Shown one piece after another: positions 8,547 to 16,733 of a stretch of 42,129 nt of DNA. The position numbers and the translations under genes are program-made. The stretch's first letter is position 1. Every line of letters starts with the position of its first letter. The notes under the pieces are model-generated. The model was not told the origin of the DNA. It searched no databases and saw nothing but the letters and a program-made list of their open reading frames with translations. The DNA comes from Chitinophagales bacterium (GTDB lineage Bacteria > Bacteroidota > Bacteroidia > Chitinophagales > Chitinophagaceae), in NCBI GenBank assembly GCA_015655125.1, contig JAATFP010000027.1, positions 1 to 42,129 on the forward strand, written 5' to 3'.

Positions 8547-9557
8547 TTAATGAGCCTGGTCGTCGTAATGTGCTTCTTCTTCCCGGATTGCTTTCTGTTT
8601 GTCCATGAACATCGAATAAAATATGGATCCTCCCAGGCAAACCATGATGAAGCCAAGCGAAATAAATACCTGTGTTGTCTTGTCGGGTATCCACATACTG
8701 AACCAATGTTCGGCCAGCATTTTAGCACCTATAAAAATAAGTACGATGGCGATACCTTTCGGAAGATAATCGAATTTATTCACTGCTCCACGCAACAAAA
8801 AGAAAAGTGACCTCAATCCAAGCACCGCAAATATGTTTGAAGTATATATTACCAATCTTGCCGTTTGCCCGTAACCCGGCGTGCGTGTATCAACAATGCC
8901 CATAACTGCAGGAATGGAATCCAGGGCGAACACCAGGTCAATGGCCGCCAGCATGATCACTACAACAAACAACGTGGTGAAATATTTTTTGCCATTTTCG
9001 TGTACACGAAAAGAGCCGTTGCCATCATGGGGAACGAGTGGTAAAAACCTCTTCAGCGTTTTGTACACCTTGCTTTGCTGCGGATTGAATTCGTCATCGC
9101 CATCATCAGCGCTAAACATCTTGTAGCCCGTATATACCAGGAATGCACCGAATATGTACAATATCCACGAAAACTTCTGCACCAGCGCAACACCCAATGT
9201 GATGAAAATGATCCTGAAAACGATCGCCATCAAAATCCCGAGCAGCAGCACGCGGCCGTAATTTTTTTCTTTTACTCCAAATGCCGTAAAAATCAGTATG
9301 AATACAAAAATATTGTCGATACTAAGGCTCCATTCCATAAGGTAGGCACTCAGGTATTCGAGGGCCGGCTTCTGACCTTCTTCGATCCATAAAAAAACAC
9401 AAAAGATCAATGCCAATGCAACCCAGAAAAAAGTTTGATATAATGCCTGCTTGATAGTGACCTTTTTATCTTTCTTGCTCAACAGTCCCAGGTCGAATAT
9501 CAGCGCCACGATGATCACAATTCCGAAAACGAGGTATATTAGCTGGGTTCTGTCCAT
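8547..9557 (-). CDS. terC: TerC-family integral membrane protein
   Basis: A 336-residue polytopic inner-membrane protein of the TerC/Alx family, whose studied members export manganese or are linked to tellurite resistance. The two family motifs with membrane-embedded acidic residues are present: MEWSLSIDNIFVFILIF near residue 75 and AAIDLVFALDSIPAVMGI near residue 205. About eight hydrophobic segments are visible, with a charged cytoplasmic loop containing FSADDGDDEFNP between the halves. It follows gldG by 11 bases and precedes murF-alr by 20, so it probably belongs to the same transcript. The metal carried cannot be decided from sequence. Confidence 0.9.
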   Translation of the reverse strand: MDRTQLIYLVFGIVIIVALIFDLGLLSKKDKKVTIKQALYQTFFWVALALIFCVFLWIEEGQKPALEYLSAYLMEWSLSIDNIFVFILIFTAFGVKEKNYGRVLLLGILMAIVFRIIFITLGVALVQKFSWILYIFGAFLVYTGYKMFSADDGDDEFNPQQSKVYKTLKRFLPLVPHDGNGSFRVHENGKKYFTTLFVVVIMLAAIDLVFALDSIPAVMGIVDTRTPGYGQTARLVIYTSNIFAVLGLRSLFFLLRGAVNKFDYLPKGIAIVLIFIGAKMLAEHWFSMWIPDKTTQVFISLGFIMVCLGGSIFYSMFMDKQKAIREEEAHYDDQAH

Positions 9558-9568
9558 GGTAGATAAAA

Positions 9569-11263
9569 TTACTTGGTGTACCTGCGCCTGCGCAGGAAAG
9601 AAAAAATAATAGCAAATAAAAATACGAGTATCACGGGTACAGCGATATTGATGACCTGCCAGGTTGTTTTTTCTTCCTCCGTTCTTTTAGTGTCCAATAA
9701 CCTTACCACATAATCCTTCGCTTTAGCTTCGCTAAGGTCATTTTCATTTACAAGATAATCCAGGCAGTTTTGCAGGAAATCTTTGTTTGCAAACGGAACG
9801 GCCCGTTGCGAACCGTAAGTGTATGGATTCATCCCCATCGGGATCGGTTGATTCTTAACGGTGGAATTCAACACGATGTCGCCATCTCCCACGATGATGA
9901 CCTTATTTTCCTTCACATTTTGAGGCGTGAACAATGCCCCGTATTTTTTCAGGCTGTCATTCATTGCCTGCGAAACACGGTTGGCATACAGCGAATGGAA
10001 TTTCCCTTCCAGCAAAACTGCCACCGGAATACTTGCCTTTTTGAATTTTTCGCTTTCAGGTTCCACGCTGTTTTCGCGGCCGCTGATCAGCGCCGGAGTC
10101 GCGATCGTACGCGAATTGGGGGAAGTGCTTAGTAGTACCGTTTTCCGGATCCCTTCCGCTTCTACTGTGTCGATCGAGTTTGTAAAGCGGCCGGATATGA
10201 AGCCGAGGTTCTTATTGATCGGATGATTGGATTTCGATTCAAACACCGGAAAATAGTTCCATGGAATAAGCACAAACTGCCCGTCGCCATTGATATCAAA
10301 TGGCAAAAAATCGCATTGCAGATCCATTACCAGATCCGGGTTTACCCGCGCACCATACTTAAAAAAAAGATCGTTCAATTTTAGGTCGCGGTCGTATGCG
10401 ATCACTTCGTTCTTTTGCGCAAGGCTGTCCAGTTCGGCGTTCAGCCGATCCACAAAAACCAACAACTTTCCGCCGTTCATCACATACTGATCCAGTTTCA
10501 GTTTTGCATCTTCACTAAAACCCGATGATGGTTTTACGATCATCAATACGCCGAATTCATCCGGCACGCGCGGTTGCGTGTTGGGATCGAAAGTAAAAAG
10601 ATCGTAATTCGCTTTCAGTACATTTTCAACAAGATCGTAGGTGTTGATCTGTACGGGTTCGCCGTTGCCGACCGCATAACCGATCACAGGCTTTTTTTCC
10701 CTTGTAACTTTCGAAATGGCATCTGCAAAATTATATTCCAGCAATGCTTCGGCGCTGTTAAGGTCCTGGTTGCTGATCATGGCCGTTTTCTGCGTATACA
10801 ATTGCACCGGCACCGATCTGTCGTTGTAATGCACCAATGCTACGGGGTAAACGAATTGCTGCTGCTGGCCTTCCTTCACCTGCGTGGTGAGGTTGATAGG
10901 ATACAAACCCAGCGCCGACAAAGTATCTCCGTATTTCACTTCCGTTCCGGGCATTACATCTTCGGGTGAAATGAAATTGTATTTGAATTTCGATCCTGCG
11001 ATTTCTTTAAATTCCTGCAATACATCTTCGCTGGAAGAAGCCAGTTTCTTAAATCCGCTGGGATAATTTCCTTTAAGAAAAACATCCACTACAATCGGTT
11101 CCCTGATATTGCGCAGCAATTTTTTTGTAGGATTACTCAGCGTAAATCTCTTTTCGTTGGTAAAATCGATCCGCCCGTGCCAGATGGAAGCTGCCCAATT
11201 AACGGCCAGCAACAATACCAATACAATGATCAACCAGAGTTTGTTGTTGAATATCTTGGCCAT
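9569..11263 (-). CDS. gldG: Gliding-associated ABC transporter auxiliary protein GldG
   Basis: A 564-residue protein with an N-terminal membrane segment (LWLIIVLVLLLAVNWAASIW), a large extracytoplasmic ABC-transporter auxiliary region, and a second membrane segment near residues 535-555 followed by a basic end (LRRRRYTK). This matches GldG, which with GldF and the ATPase GldA forms an ABC transporter first linked to gliding in Flavobacterium johnsoniae. Its ATG shares one base with the gldF stop (TAATG), so the two are translationally coupled. gldA is not nearby, as is common in this phylum. Members also occur in non-gliding species, so motility is not proven by it. Confidence 0.92.
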   Translation of the reverse strand: MAKIFNNKLWLIIVLVLLLAVNWAASIWHGRIDFTNEKRFTLSNPTKKLLRNIREPIVVDVFLKGNYPSGFKKLASSSEDVLQEFKEIAGSKFKYNFISPEDVMPGTEVKYGDTLSALGLYPINLTTQVKEGQQQQFVYPVALVHYNDRSVPVQLYTQKTAMISNQDLNSAEALLEYNFADAISKVTREKKPVIGYAVGNGEPVQINTYDLVENVLKANYDLFTFDPNTQPRVPDEFGVLMIVKPSSGFSEDAKLKLDQYVMNGGKLLVFVDRLNAELDSLAQKNEVIAYDRDLKLNDLFFKYGARVNPDLVMDLQCDFLPFDINGDGQFVLIPWNYFPVFESKSNHPINKNLGFISGRFTNSIDTVEAEGIRKTVLLSTSPNSRTIATPALISGRENSVEPESEKFKKASIPVAVLLEGKFHSLYANRVSQAMNDSLKKYGALFTPQNVKENKVIIVGDGDIVLNSTVKNQPIPMGMNPYTYGSQRAVPFANKDFLQNCLDYLVNENDLSEAKAKDYVVRLLDTKRTEEEKTTWQVINIAVPVILVFLFAIIFSFLRRRRYTK

Positions 11264-11985
11264 TATCTTTTTTGCAGATTTTTTACGGTGATCAATAAGG
11301 AAAGAAAGATAACGCTGAGAAAATAAATCACATCACGACTATCCAGTACTGCGCGGCTGATACTGCGGTAATGAAAATCGATGCCAAGCATTTCGATATA
11401 ATAATCTGCACTTCCCCGGAAGACCGATAGTTTGCTGATGGCGTTGAAACCAAAATACAATATCAGGCAGGTAAAGGCGCTCACCAAAAAGGCAACTACT
11501 GCATTATTAGTAAAGCTGCTGCAGCAAAGACTGACGGCTGCAAAGACTGCGGCCAGCAGGAACAAACCGAGATAGCTGCCGGCAATTCCGCCCGTATCGA
11601 TGCTGCCTGATGCGCTTAACGAACGTATGGTAAAAATGTAAATAAAGGTAGGCACGATCACAAAAAGCAACACGATCAGCACGGCGAAATATTTGCCGAG
11701 CGCTACCTGCCACGGCGTAAGGGGCTTTGTTTTGAGGATCTCGAATGTACCTCCACGGAATTCGTCGGACAATGACCTCATGGTAATCGCCGGAACCAGA
11801 AATAACAGCACCCAGGGCGCGAGTTCAAAAAATTTATCAAGCGAAGCAAAGCCAAACTCAAAGATACTGCTGTCTTTTAGTACGAACAGGAAAAGTCCGT
11901 TTACAAGCAGGAACAAAATGATGGCAATATAACCAGTGAGGTTACTAAAAAACTGCGCTAATTCTTTTTTACTGATGCTCCACAT
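11263..11985 (-). CDS. gldF: Gliding-associated ABC transporter permease GldF
   Basis: A 240-residue ABC-2 type permease with six hydrophobic segments. It starts MWSISKKELAQFF and contains the ABC-2 family hallmark MRSLSDEFRGGTFEILKTKPL near residues 68-90. It is the membrane channel partner of GldG and is followed by it with a one-base overlap. It heads the minus-strand block gldF-gldG-terC-murF-alr; the 500 bases upstream hold no gene on this strand. Confidence 0.93.
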   Translation of the reverse strand: MWSISKKELAQFFSNLTGYIAIILFLLVNGLFLFVLKDSSIFEFGFASLDKFFELAPWVLLFLVPAITMRSLSDEFRGGTFEILKTKPLTPWQVALGKYFAVLIVLLFVIVPTFIYIFTIRSLSASGSIDTGGIAGSYLGLFLLAAVFAAVSLCCSSFTNNAVVAFLVSAFTCLILYFGFNAISKLSVFRGSADYYIEMLGIDFHYRSISRAVLDSRDVIYFLSVIFLSLLITVKNLQKR

Positions 11986-12093
11986 GCGATTGAAATTGCT
12001 GCAATTTACTATTTACCAAACTAATAGTGTGGTTATACTGACAGATGTTGAAAAAATGTCAGAAGCGGATTCTTCTTTTTCAAAATGCGTGTT

Positions 12094-12145
12094 CTGTCAG
12101 CCTGAGCCTGTTGAAGGCTGCCTTTAACAGGCTCAGGGCTGACAG
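12094..12145. repeat. Palindromic intergenic repeat, complete copy
   Basis: The arms CTGTCAGCCTGAGCCTGTT and its near-complement (12125-12145) match except for a one-base bulge, with a short loop between. The core GAGCCTGT-(C/T)-GAA recurs at 21901-21954 and in half-copies at 20063-20088, 21033-21086 and 40225-40345, so it is a dispersed family. Confidence 0.75.
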
Positions 12146-12149
12146 ATGC

Positions 12150-12365
12150 AAAAATATTTTCCTGCCGGTGCAGCAAATTTTATCATTGTTTTGTCATATT
12201 TCCATAACCTGAATAGACACGCATAGAATTTTTTATTTACCAAGCTATTTGAACGGGCGCTACCGCCTTCCTTTTTGACAACAATCGTAGTTTCTAAAAG
12301 GTCAGATAAACAACTAGTTTACCAAACCCAACTGCCATCCCGCGATTTTATCGCGGGATTTTTTT
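12150..12365 (+). ncRNA. Hypothetical small RNA ending at an orphan terminator
   Basis: The only support is a strong intrinsic terminator at 12337-12365 with no coding frame before it on that strand. No Rfam-like structure was recognised and no good promoter was found. The start given is arbitrary. Confidence 0.15.
12337..12365 (+). terminator. Intrinsic terminator with no gene in front
   Basis: A nine-base stem ATCCCGCGA/TCGCGGGAT with a five-base loop, followed by a run of seven T on the plus strand. The next gene (12485) is downstream, so it could instead shield that gene from read-through. Confidence 0.7.
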
Positions 12366-12484
12366 GTTTCCCCGGATTACGCTGATTTTTATACTATTAA
12401 TCAGAAGATCAGATAAATTACTTCATATTTCTCATTTCTTATGGATAATCGCTTCCCGGGCATCTCAGGAAAAAATTATCGTTT

Positions 12485-12895
12485 ATGAAAAAAATCATCA
12501 TTGTAAGCGCGGCTTATTTTGCTATTACTAGCCTGGCTGTAAACGGACAATCAAAAAAGATCGCTCCTCCACCGCCGCCGCCTGTTATGGATATTGTGGT
12601 TCCGCCTCCACCACCTCCACCACCGCCACCGCCAGCTGCACCTTTGCCACCACCACCACCCATCCCTCTGAAAGAGTTCACTTCAGGAAACGTCGATACG
12701 CATATTGAAATCGTAAACAGCAATGGTTCGGAAATGCAGATCAGCAAGATAAAGGGCATATCCACTGTCGTAGTATCAAAAGACGGCAGGACCCAACGGA
12801 TCAGGCTAAGTACCTGGAACGCAAACAGGAAATTTTATGAGAAGAAATATGGCCAGTTGCCACCACCACCACCGGCTCCGCCTATCGCTTATTAA
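12485..12895 (+). CDS. Small secreted polyproline protein, function unknown
   Basis: A 136-residue protein. Residues 1-22 are a signal peptide ending AVNGQ. The rest has four proline runs, the longest of eleven prolines near residues 40-50, and a short non-repetitive part (EFTSGNVDTHIEIVNSNGSE through to RLSTWNANRKFYEKKYG) before a final PPPPPAPP. The middle part shows alternating hydrophobic residues that could form a small beta unit. Long proline runs need elongation factor P for translation. The product is probably periplasmic or outer-membrane associated. I do not recognise a family. It stands alone and is followed by a terminator at 12955-12996. Confidence 0.75.
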   Translation: MKKIIIVSAAYFAITSLAVNGQSKKIAPPPPPPVMDIVVPPPPPPPPPPPAAPLPPPPPIPLKEFTSGNVDTHIEIVNSNGSEMQISKIKGISTVVVSKDGRTQRIRLSTWNANRKFYEKKYGQLPPPPPAPPIAY

Positions 12896-12954
12896 TTCGG
12901 AAAGTTCCGCGCCGGATCAGCGGCTGTTGATAGGAAGATTTGGAAAAATCAAGC

Positions 12955-12996
12955 ACCTTAAATATTGCCAAGACGGGTAATATTTAAGGTTTTTTA
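12955..12996 (+). terminator. Intrinsic terminator of the polyproline gene
   Basis: A stem of about 15 pairs (ACCTTAAATATTGCC with GGGTAATATTTAAGGT, one G-U pair) followed by six T on the plus strand. Confidence 0.8.
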
Positions 12997-13127
12997 TTTG
13001 AAATACTCATTTAAGGATTCGTGAACTTTTCTGTATCAAGTCTCAACAGCAGAATTGTTAAAATTTTTAACAAAATACCACTTTTATTTAATATTTTCAA
13101 GGTATTATTCACCTACACAATCTATTT

Positions 13128-15494
13128 ATGAAGAAAATCTTTACATCTTTCCTTTTTCTTGTTATTTCCCTTGCCGGCTTTAGCCAGCTTTCAGGATATG
13201 TAACGGAAGGGTTTGAATCGGCCACATTTCCACCTGCTGGCTGGACCGTTCAAAACGTAGCGGGCCCTACTTACACCTGGACACGATCAACCACCCAATT
13301 TTTTGCCGGAACTGCAAGTGCTTATATCAGGTATGATGCGGTAGCTGGCGGTGGCGAAGACTGGCTCATCACGCCACAGTTTACGGTAGCGGCCACCGAT
13401 TCTGTTGTATTTTATATGCGACTGTTATTCCAGGGTTATAGTCCCGATTCGCTGGCGTTGAAAGTATCAACTACTACCAACACTACTGCAAATTTTACCA
13501 CCACCTTGCTGAAACTTGCACAAGGAACAAATTATCCGCCCAACGCCACATCATGGAACAGATATGCCGTGAGCCTGGAAAGCTATGCAGGACAGAACAT
13601 CTACCTGGCGTTCAAACATTACAATATTGATGGTGACGGACTTTACATCGATAATGTTTCGATAGGTACCAAGCCGGCAAAGGACATTACAGCGGTAAGC
13701 GTGGATGTGCCGGCAAACATTCCTGCCGCTGCATTTACACCGGCTGCAACTTTCAGAAATGACGGATCAGTTGCGCAAACTTTCGACGTGACCTTTAACA
13801 GCACCGGTTATACATCTACCAAAACGATCACCGGGCTGACTGTCGGCGCTTCGCAACAGGTGACTTTTGACAGCTGGACACCAACAACGGGAAATTATCA
13901 GCTTACAGCTTATTCATCCCTGTCGGGAGATGCTAATCTTCTGACAGATACGGTGAGGAAAGATATCACTGCTATCGGCCCCATTGCCAACAATGGCTGG
14001 CTCACGGAAGTTCCGTTAAGCGCGGCAAGATGGGCCCACGCCTCCACCAGTTACCGCTCAGGCCCTGTAGGAAATGATACCGCTTACCTCGTGCTGCTTT
14101 CCGGTAGCGACGCATCCTTTAACAACACTACTTCCGTCACCAGGTTTAATACCATAAGTAAGGTGTGGGTAACACTCGCGCCGATCCCTGTTTCCCGAAC
14201 ACAGGTGCAGGGGTTTTATGCAAACGGTAAGATCTATGTTTTTGGCGGCTATACCGGTTCTTTTATTCCGACAAACAGAACTGATATATACGATATCGCT
14301 TCCGATAGCTGGAGTACCGGCACAAATATGCCGACGGGTGTCGGAGATTACGCCGGCGCTCAATACAACGATTCAATTATTTATATCATCGGTGGATATT
14401 CCGGCAGTACCGATGTAAATCTTGTGCAGGTATACAATACCAATACCAATTCATGGACTGCAGGAACACCTTTTACAGGTACGGCCGTTGCCGGCGCCCG
14501 TGCGGCTATTGCCCGCAGCAAGATCGTGTTTACCGGCGGCTATAATCAAACACTGGCAACCGAACTCTCACAGGCTTATCTTGGCACTATCAATCCTGCT
14601 TCACCTGCCAGCATTACCTGGTCGGCACTTCCAGCTTACCCGGGGGGACCGGTTGGAAGGCACTCTGCAGGTTCCGCACCGGGTGGAAGCGCAGTTTATT
14701 TCACGGGCGGGGATCCCAACGGAGGTGGAACATCAGCACTCAATGCGACTTATGGATACGACCTGGTGACCAATACATGGGGAGTACTTCCTGATAAGCC
14801 AACAGCTGTATCAAATATCCAAACATTTACACCACTCGTACGGAACGACAGTTTGTATTTTGCTGCAACAGGCGGATACAACGGAACTTCCGTCGTAACT
14901 GTCAACGAGTGGCTCAATCTTGGCAAGGCTTCATTGATATTGCCTATCAGGTTGATCAACTTTGCTGCGACCCTTGTAAACAAAAAAACACAACTGAAAT
15001 GGGAAGTGGCCGAAGACGGAAAAGGCGGTCATTACACCATTCAACGTTCTGTAAACGCGGTGAACTTTGAAGATATGCAGTCGGTGAATGCGGGCGCTTT
15101 ATCCCGCACGTTCATTTACAATGCACAGGACCTGTTACCATACAACGGCTTTACTTATTATCGTTTGAAAATAACGGATGCGGAAGGAACCATTTCCTAC
15201 AGCCCGGTACGTTCTGTTAAACTGGTGGATGCAGTTGCCACCGATATTGCGGTTTCCGTAGCGCCCAACCCTTCACAAGGAATGATCAGGCTCAGCCTGC
15301 AAAGCAATGCTGCTGAAAGATCAAAGGTATCTGTAAGGATTACCGATGTATCAGGCAAGATTGTAACCAGCCATACAATAATGCTGGACAGAACGTCCTT
15401 AAGCACTTATCCGCTTCGCGCAGGCACTTACTTTGTGCAGGTGACAACCAGCGACAGCAGGTTGAATGTGACGGAAAAAGTGATCGTACTTTAG
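13128..15494 (+). CDS. Secreted kelch-repeat protein with choice-of-anchor J and T9SS sorting domains
   Basis: A 788-residue surface or secreted protein. After a signal peptide (residues 1-19, ending AGFSQ), residues about 22-190 form a cleaved-adhesin / choice-of-anchor J domain (VTEGFES, GGEDWLITPQF, GLYIDNVSIG). A CARDB-like beta domain covers about 190-285. Residues about 290-610 are kelch repeats with the recurring pattern GGY or GGD followed by a W-containing strand (IYVFGGYTGS, IYIIGGYSGS, IVFTGGYNQT, VYFTGGDPNG), enough for one beta-propeller. A fibronectin-like module (HYTIQRSVNAVNFED, FTYYRLKITD) leads to the T9SS sorting domain (about 708-788) ending EKVIVL. Probably a binding or adhesion protein; no catalytic residues seen. 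A long hairpin follows 8 bases after the stop. Confidence 0.88.
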   Translation: MKKIFTSFLFLVISLAGFSQLSGYVTEGFESATFPPAGWTVQNVAGPTYTWTRSTTQFFAGTASAYIRYDAVAGGGEDWLITPQFTVAATDSVVFYMRLLFQGYSPDSLALKVSTTTNTTANFTTTLLKLAQGTNYPPNATSWNRYAVSLESYAGQNIYLAFKHYNIDGDGLYIDNVSIGTKPAKDITAVSVDVPANIPAAAFTPAATFRNDGSVAQTFDVTFNSTGYTSTKTITGLTVGASQQVTFDSWTPTTGNYQLTAYSSLSGDANLLTDTVRKDITAIGPIANNGWLTEVPLSAARWAHASTSYRSGPVGNDTAYLVLLSGSDASFNNTTSVTRFNTISKVWVTLAPIPVSRTQVQGFYANGKIYVFGGYTGSFIPTNRTDIYDIASDSWSTGTNMPTGVGDYAGAQYNDSIIYIIGGYSGSTDVNLVQVYNTNTNSWTAGTPFTGTAVAGARAAIARSKIVFTGGYNQTLATELSQAYLGTINPASPASITWSALPAYPGGPVGRHSAGSAPGGSAVYFTGGDPNGGGTSALNATYGYDLVTNTWGVLPDKPTAVSNIQTFTPLVRNDSLYFAATGGYNGTSVVTVNEWLNLGKASLILPIRLINFAATLVNKKTQLKWEVAEDGKGGHYTIQRSVNAVNFEDMQSVNAGALSRTFIYNAQDLLPYNGFTYYRLKITDAEGTISYSPVRSVKLVDAVATDIAVSVAPNPSQGMIRLSLQSNAAERSKVSVRITDVSGKIVTSHTIMLDRTSLSTYPLRAGTYFVQVTTSDSRLNVTEKVIVL

Positions 15495-15501
15495 TTTAGG
15501 T

Positions 15502-15560
15502 AAATATCATAAAAGCGAAAATCCCGGTAAAATACCGGGATTTTCGCTTTTATGATATTT
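15502..15560. terminator. Perfect 28-base hairpin after the kelch gene
   Basis: The arms 15502-15529 and 15533-15560 are perfect complements with a three-base loop; the centre is ATCCCGGTA-AAA-TACCGGGAT. It is longer than an ordinary terminator stem. T-rich flanks exist on both strands. Confidence 0.8.
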
Positions 15561-15743
15561 GCCATTTGCCGCATCAGTGCTCTTTCCCGCGTAACCTTGC
15601 TTCGTGGGACAGAAATAAAATCAGATCGGGCCAAGATTTGGTGCAGAGACAAAAAACACCTCCTACTGTACAGAGTTATTCCTGCAGTCAGTTTCCAAAG
15701 GAACCAACTGCATATGCTTTCTGGAAAAATAAAGTGGTAAATT
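15561..15743. other. Gap between two terminators, no gene seen
   Basis: About 180 bases between the kelch hairpin and the iscA terminator. A 62-codon plus-strand frame exists but overlaps the hairpin arm, has no family resemblance and is basic and irregular, so it is not called. No RNA gene was recognised. Confidence 0.5.
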
Positions 15744-15774
15744 GAAATAAAAAAGCCTCGTCAAAAACGAGGCT
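15744..15774 (-). terminator. Intrinsic terminator of the isc operon
   Basis: On the minus strand AGCCTCG and CGAGGCT enclose a seven-base loop and are followed by seven T, 21 bases after the iscA stop. Confidence 0.85.
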
Positions 15775-15795
15775 CCATATTCTTTCTTAAGCAAA

Positions 15796-16146
15796 CTATA
15801 CCGCAAAACTTTCCCCGCATCCGCAACTCCGGCTCGCATTCGGATTGTTGAAATAGAATCCTTTGCCGTTCAAACCATCGCTGAATTCAAGTTCTGTGTT
15901 TACGAGATACAAGAAGCTTTTAAGGTCCGTTACGATCTTAACCCCATTGTCTTCAAACACCTGGTCCATCGGTTTGGTTTCATTATCAAAATCAAGCTTG
16001 TAACTTAATCCGCTGCAACCGCCACCTACTACGCCCACGCGCAGAAAATAACTTGTATCATCGGCCACACCGGCATCTGTCATTAACTGCTGAACCTTTG
16101 CTTTTGCTTTATCGCTTATATATATGCTGTTGTCTGTTGCTACCAT
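15796..16146 (-). CDS. iscA: A-type iron-sulfur carrier protein (IscA/ErpA family)
   Basis: A 116-residue HesB/IscA protein that carries Fe-S clusters or iron to target proteins in the cytoplasm. The three cysteines that define the family are present: Cys44 in GGGCSGLSYK and Cys108/Cys110 in SRSCGCG near the C-terminus. Length is normal. It is the last gene of iscS-iscU-iscA, 71 bases after iscU, and has its own terminator. The choice among IscA, ErpA and SufA cannot be made from sequence alone; the isc context favours IscA. Confidence 0.92.
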   Translation of the reverse strand: MVATDNSIYISDKAKAKVQQLMTDAGVADDTSYFLRVGVVGGGCSGLSYKLDFDNETKPMDQVFEDNGVKIVTDLKSFLYLVNTELEFSDGLNGKGFYFNNPNASRSCGCGESFAV

Positions 16147-16160
16147 TTTTGTAAAGTTGT

Positions 16161-16220
16161 GTGTTACGGGTTAGCGGAGTACAAAAACCGTCACCCAAAA
16201 ACCCTCACCTGCTACTCCTA
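16161..16220. repeat. Opposed arms between iscU and iscA
   Basis: The left arm GTGTTACGGGTTAGCGGAG and the right arm ACCCTCACCTGCTACTCCTA are imperfect reverse complements around a spacer. The right arm touches the iscU stop codon. It is a weaker member of the opposed-arm gaps described in the findings. Confidence 0.35.
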
Positions 16221-16637
16221 GTGAACTACACTTTCTTCAAACTTGATCGCTTCCAATCCGTTCTTCACACGGTAGTCATTGATTGCTGCTTTAATGGCAT
16301 CTTCTGCCAATACAGAACAGTGAATTTTTACCGGCGGAAGGTTCAGTTCTTCCACGAAGTCCATATTATCTACTTTCAATGCTTCATCTACGCTTTTTCC
16401 TTTGAGCCATTCTGTAGCCAAAGAAGAAGATGCGATGGCGGAACCGCAACCGAAGGTTTTAAACTTAGCATCGGTGATTACGCCCGTAGCGTCGTCTACT
16501 TCAATCTGTAAACGCATTACGTCGCCGCACTCCGGCGCCCCTACCAACCCGGTTCCAACGTTCTTGCTTGATTTATCCAGTGTTCCTACATTTTTAGGAT
16601 TCTGGTAATGATCGATTACTTTTTCTGAATATGCCAT
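16218..16637 (-). CDS. iscU: Iron-sulfur cluster scaffold protein IscU
   Basis: A 139-residue scaffold on which Fe-S clusters are built from sulfur donated by IscS. The cluster ligands are Cys37 (GAPECGD), Cys64 (TFGCGSAIASS) and Cys107, with His106, in LPPVKIHCSVLAEDA. LPPVK is the motif bound by the chaperone HscA in other bacteria, although no hscA is in this window. I start at the ATG at 16637 (MAYSEKVIDHYQNP), which matches the family; the open frame extends 18 codons upstream without family resemblance. It lies 96 bases after iscS. Confidence 0.96.
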   Translation of the reverse strand: MAYSEKVIDHYQNPKNVGTLDKSSKNVGTGLVGAPECGDVMRLQIEVDDATGVITDAKFKTFGCGSAIASSSLATEWLKGKSVDEALKVDNMDFVEELNLPPVKIHCSVLAEDAIKAAINDYRVKNGLEAIKFEESVVH

Positions 16638-16687
16638 GATCTTAATTTGAAAATTTAAAAATAACTCAATTGAAAATGTAGATCCTG

Positions 16688-16720
16688 CCATGTGAAAACC
16701 ATTTTCAAATTTTCACATGG
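16688..16720 (-). promoter_or_regulatory. Hairpin between iscS and iscU
   Basis: CCATGTGAAAA (16688-16698) and TTTTCACATGG (16710-16720) are perfect 11-base complements with an 11-base loop, just after the iscS stop. There is no U-tract of terminator type. It may be an mRNA processing or stability element that sets the ratio of IscS to IscU. Confidence 0.5.
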
Positions 16721-16733
16721 AGCAATTTGCAAA

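Larger units (their letters stand above)
11986..12484. other. Gene-free 499-base gap with a palindromic repeat and an orphan terminator
   Basis: No convincing gene lies here. It holds the gldF upstream region, a palindromic repeat (12094-12145), an A/T-rich stretch, a terminator-like hairpin on the plus strand (12337-12365) and the leader of the polyproline gene. The hairpin has no plus-strand gene before it, which raises the possibility of a small RNA between about 12150 and 12365. Confidence 0.6.

Noticed and set aside
8527..8706. 60-residue N-terminal extension of MurF-Alr
   Set aside because: It overlaps the terC coding region and has no MurF resemblance; the GTG at 8526 fits the family start.
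9770..10132. 120-codon frame opposite gldG
   Set aside because: It is antisense to a well-supported gene; its composition follows from gldG codons. The same applies to other long antisense frames, such as those opposite creD and iscS.
11936..12127. 63-codon frame across the gldF start and the palindromic repeat
   Set aside because: It is the shadow of gldF and of the repeat, with no independent support.
15552..15740. 62-codon plus-strand frame
   Set aside because: It starts inside a hairpin arm, lies between two terminators and has no recognisable protein character.
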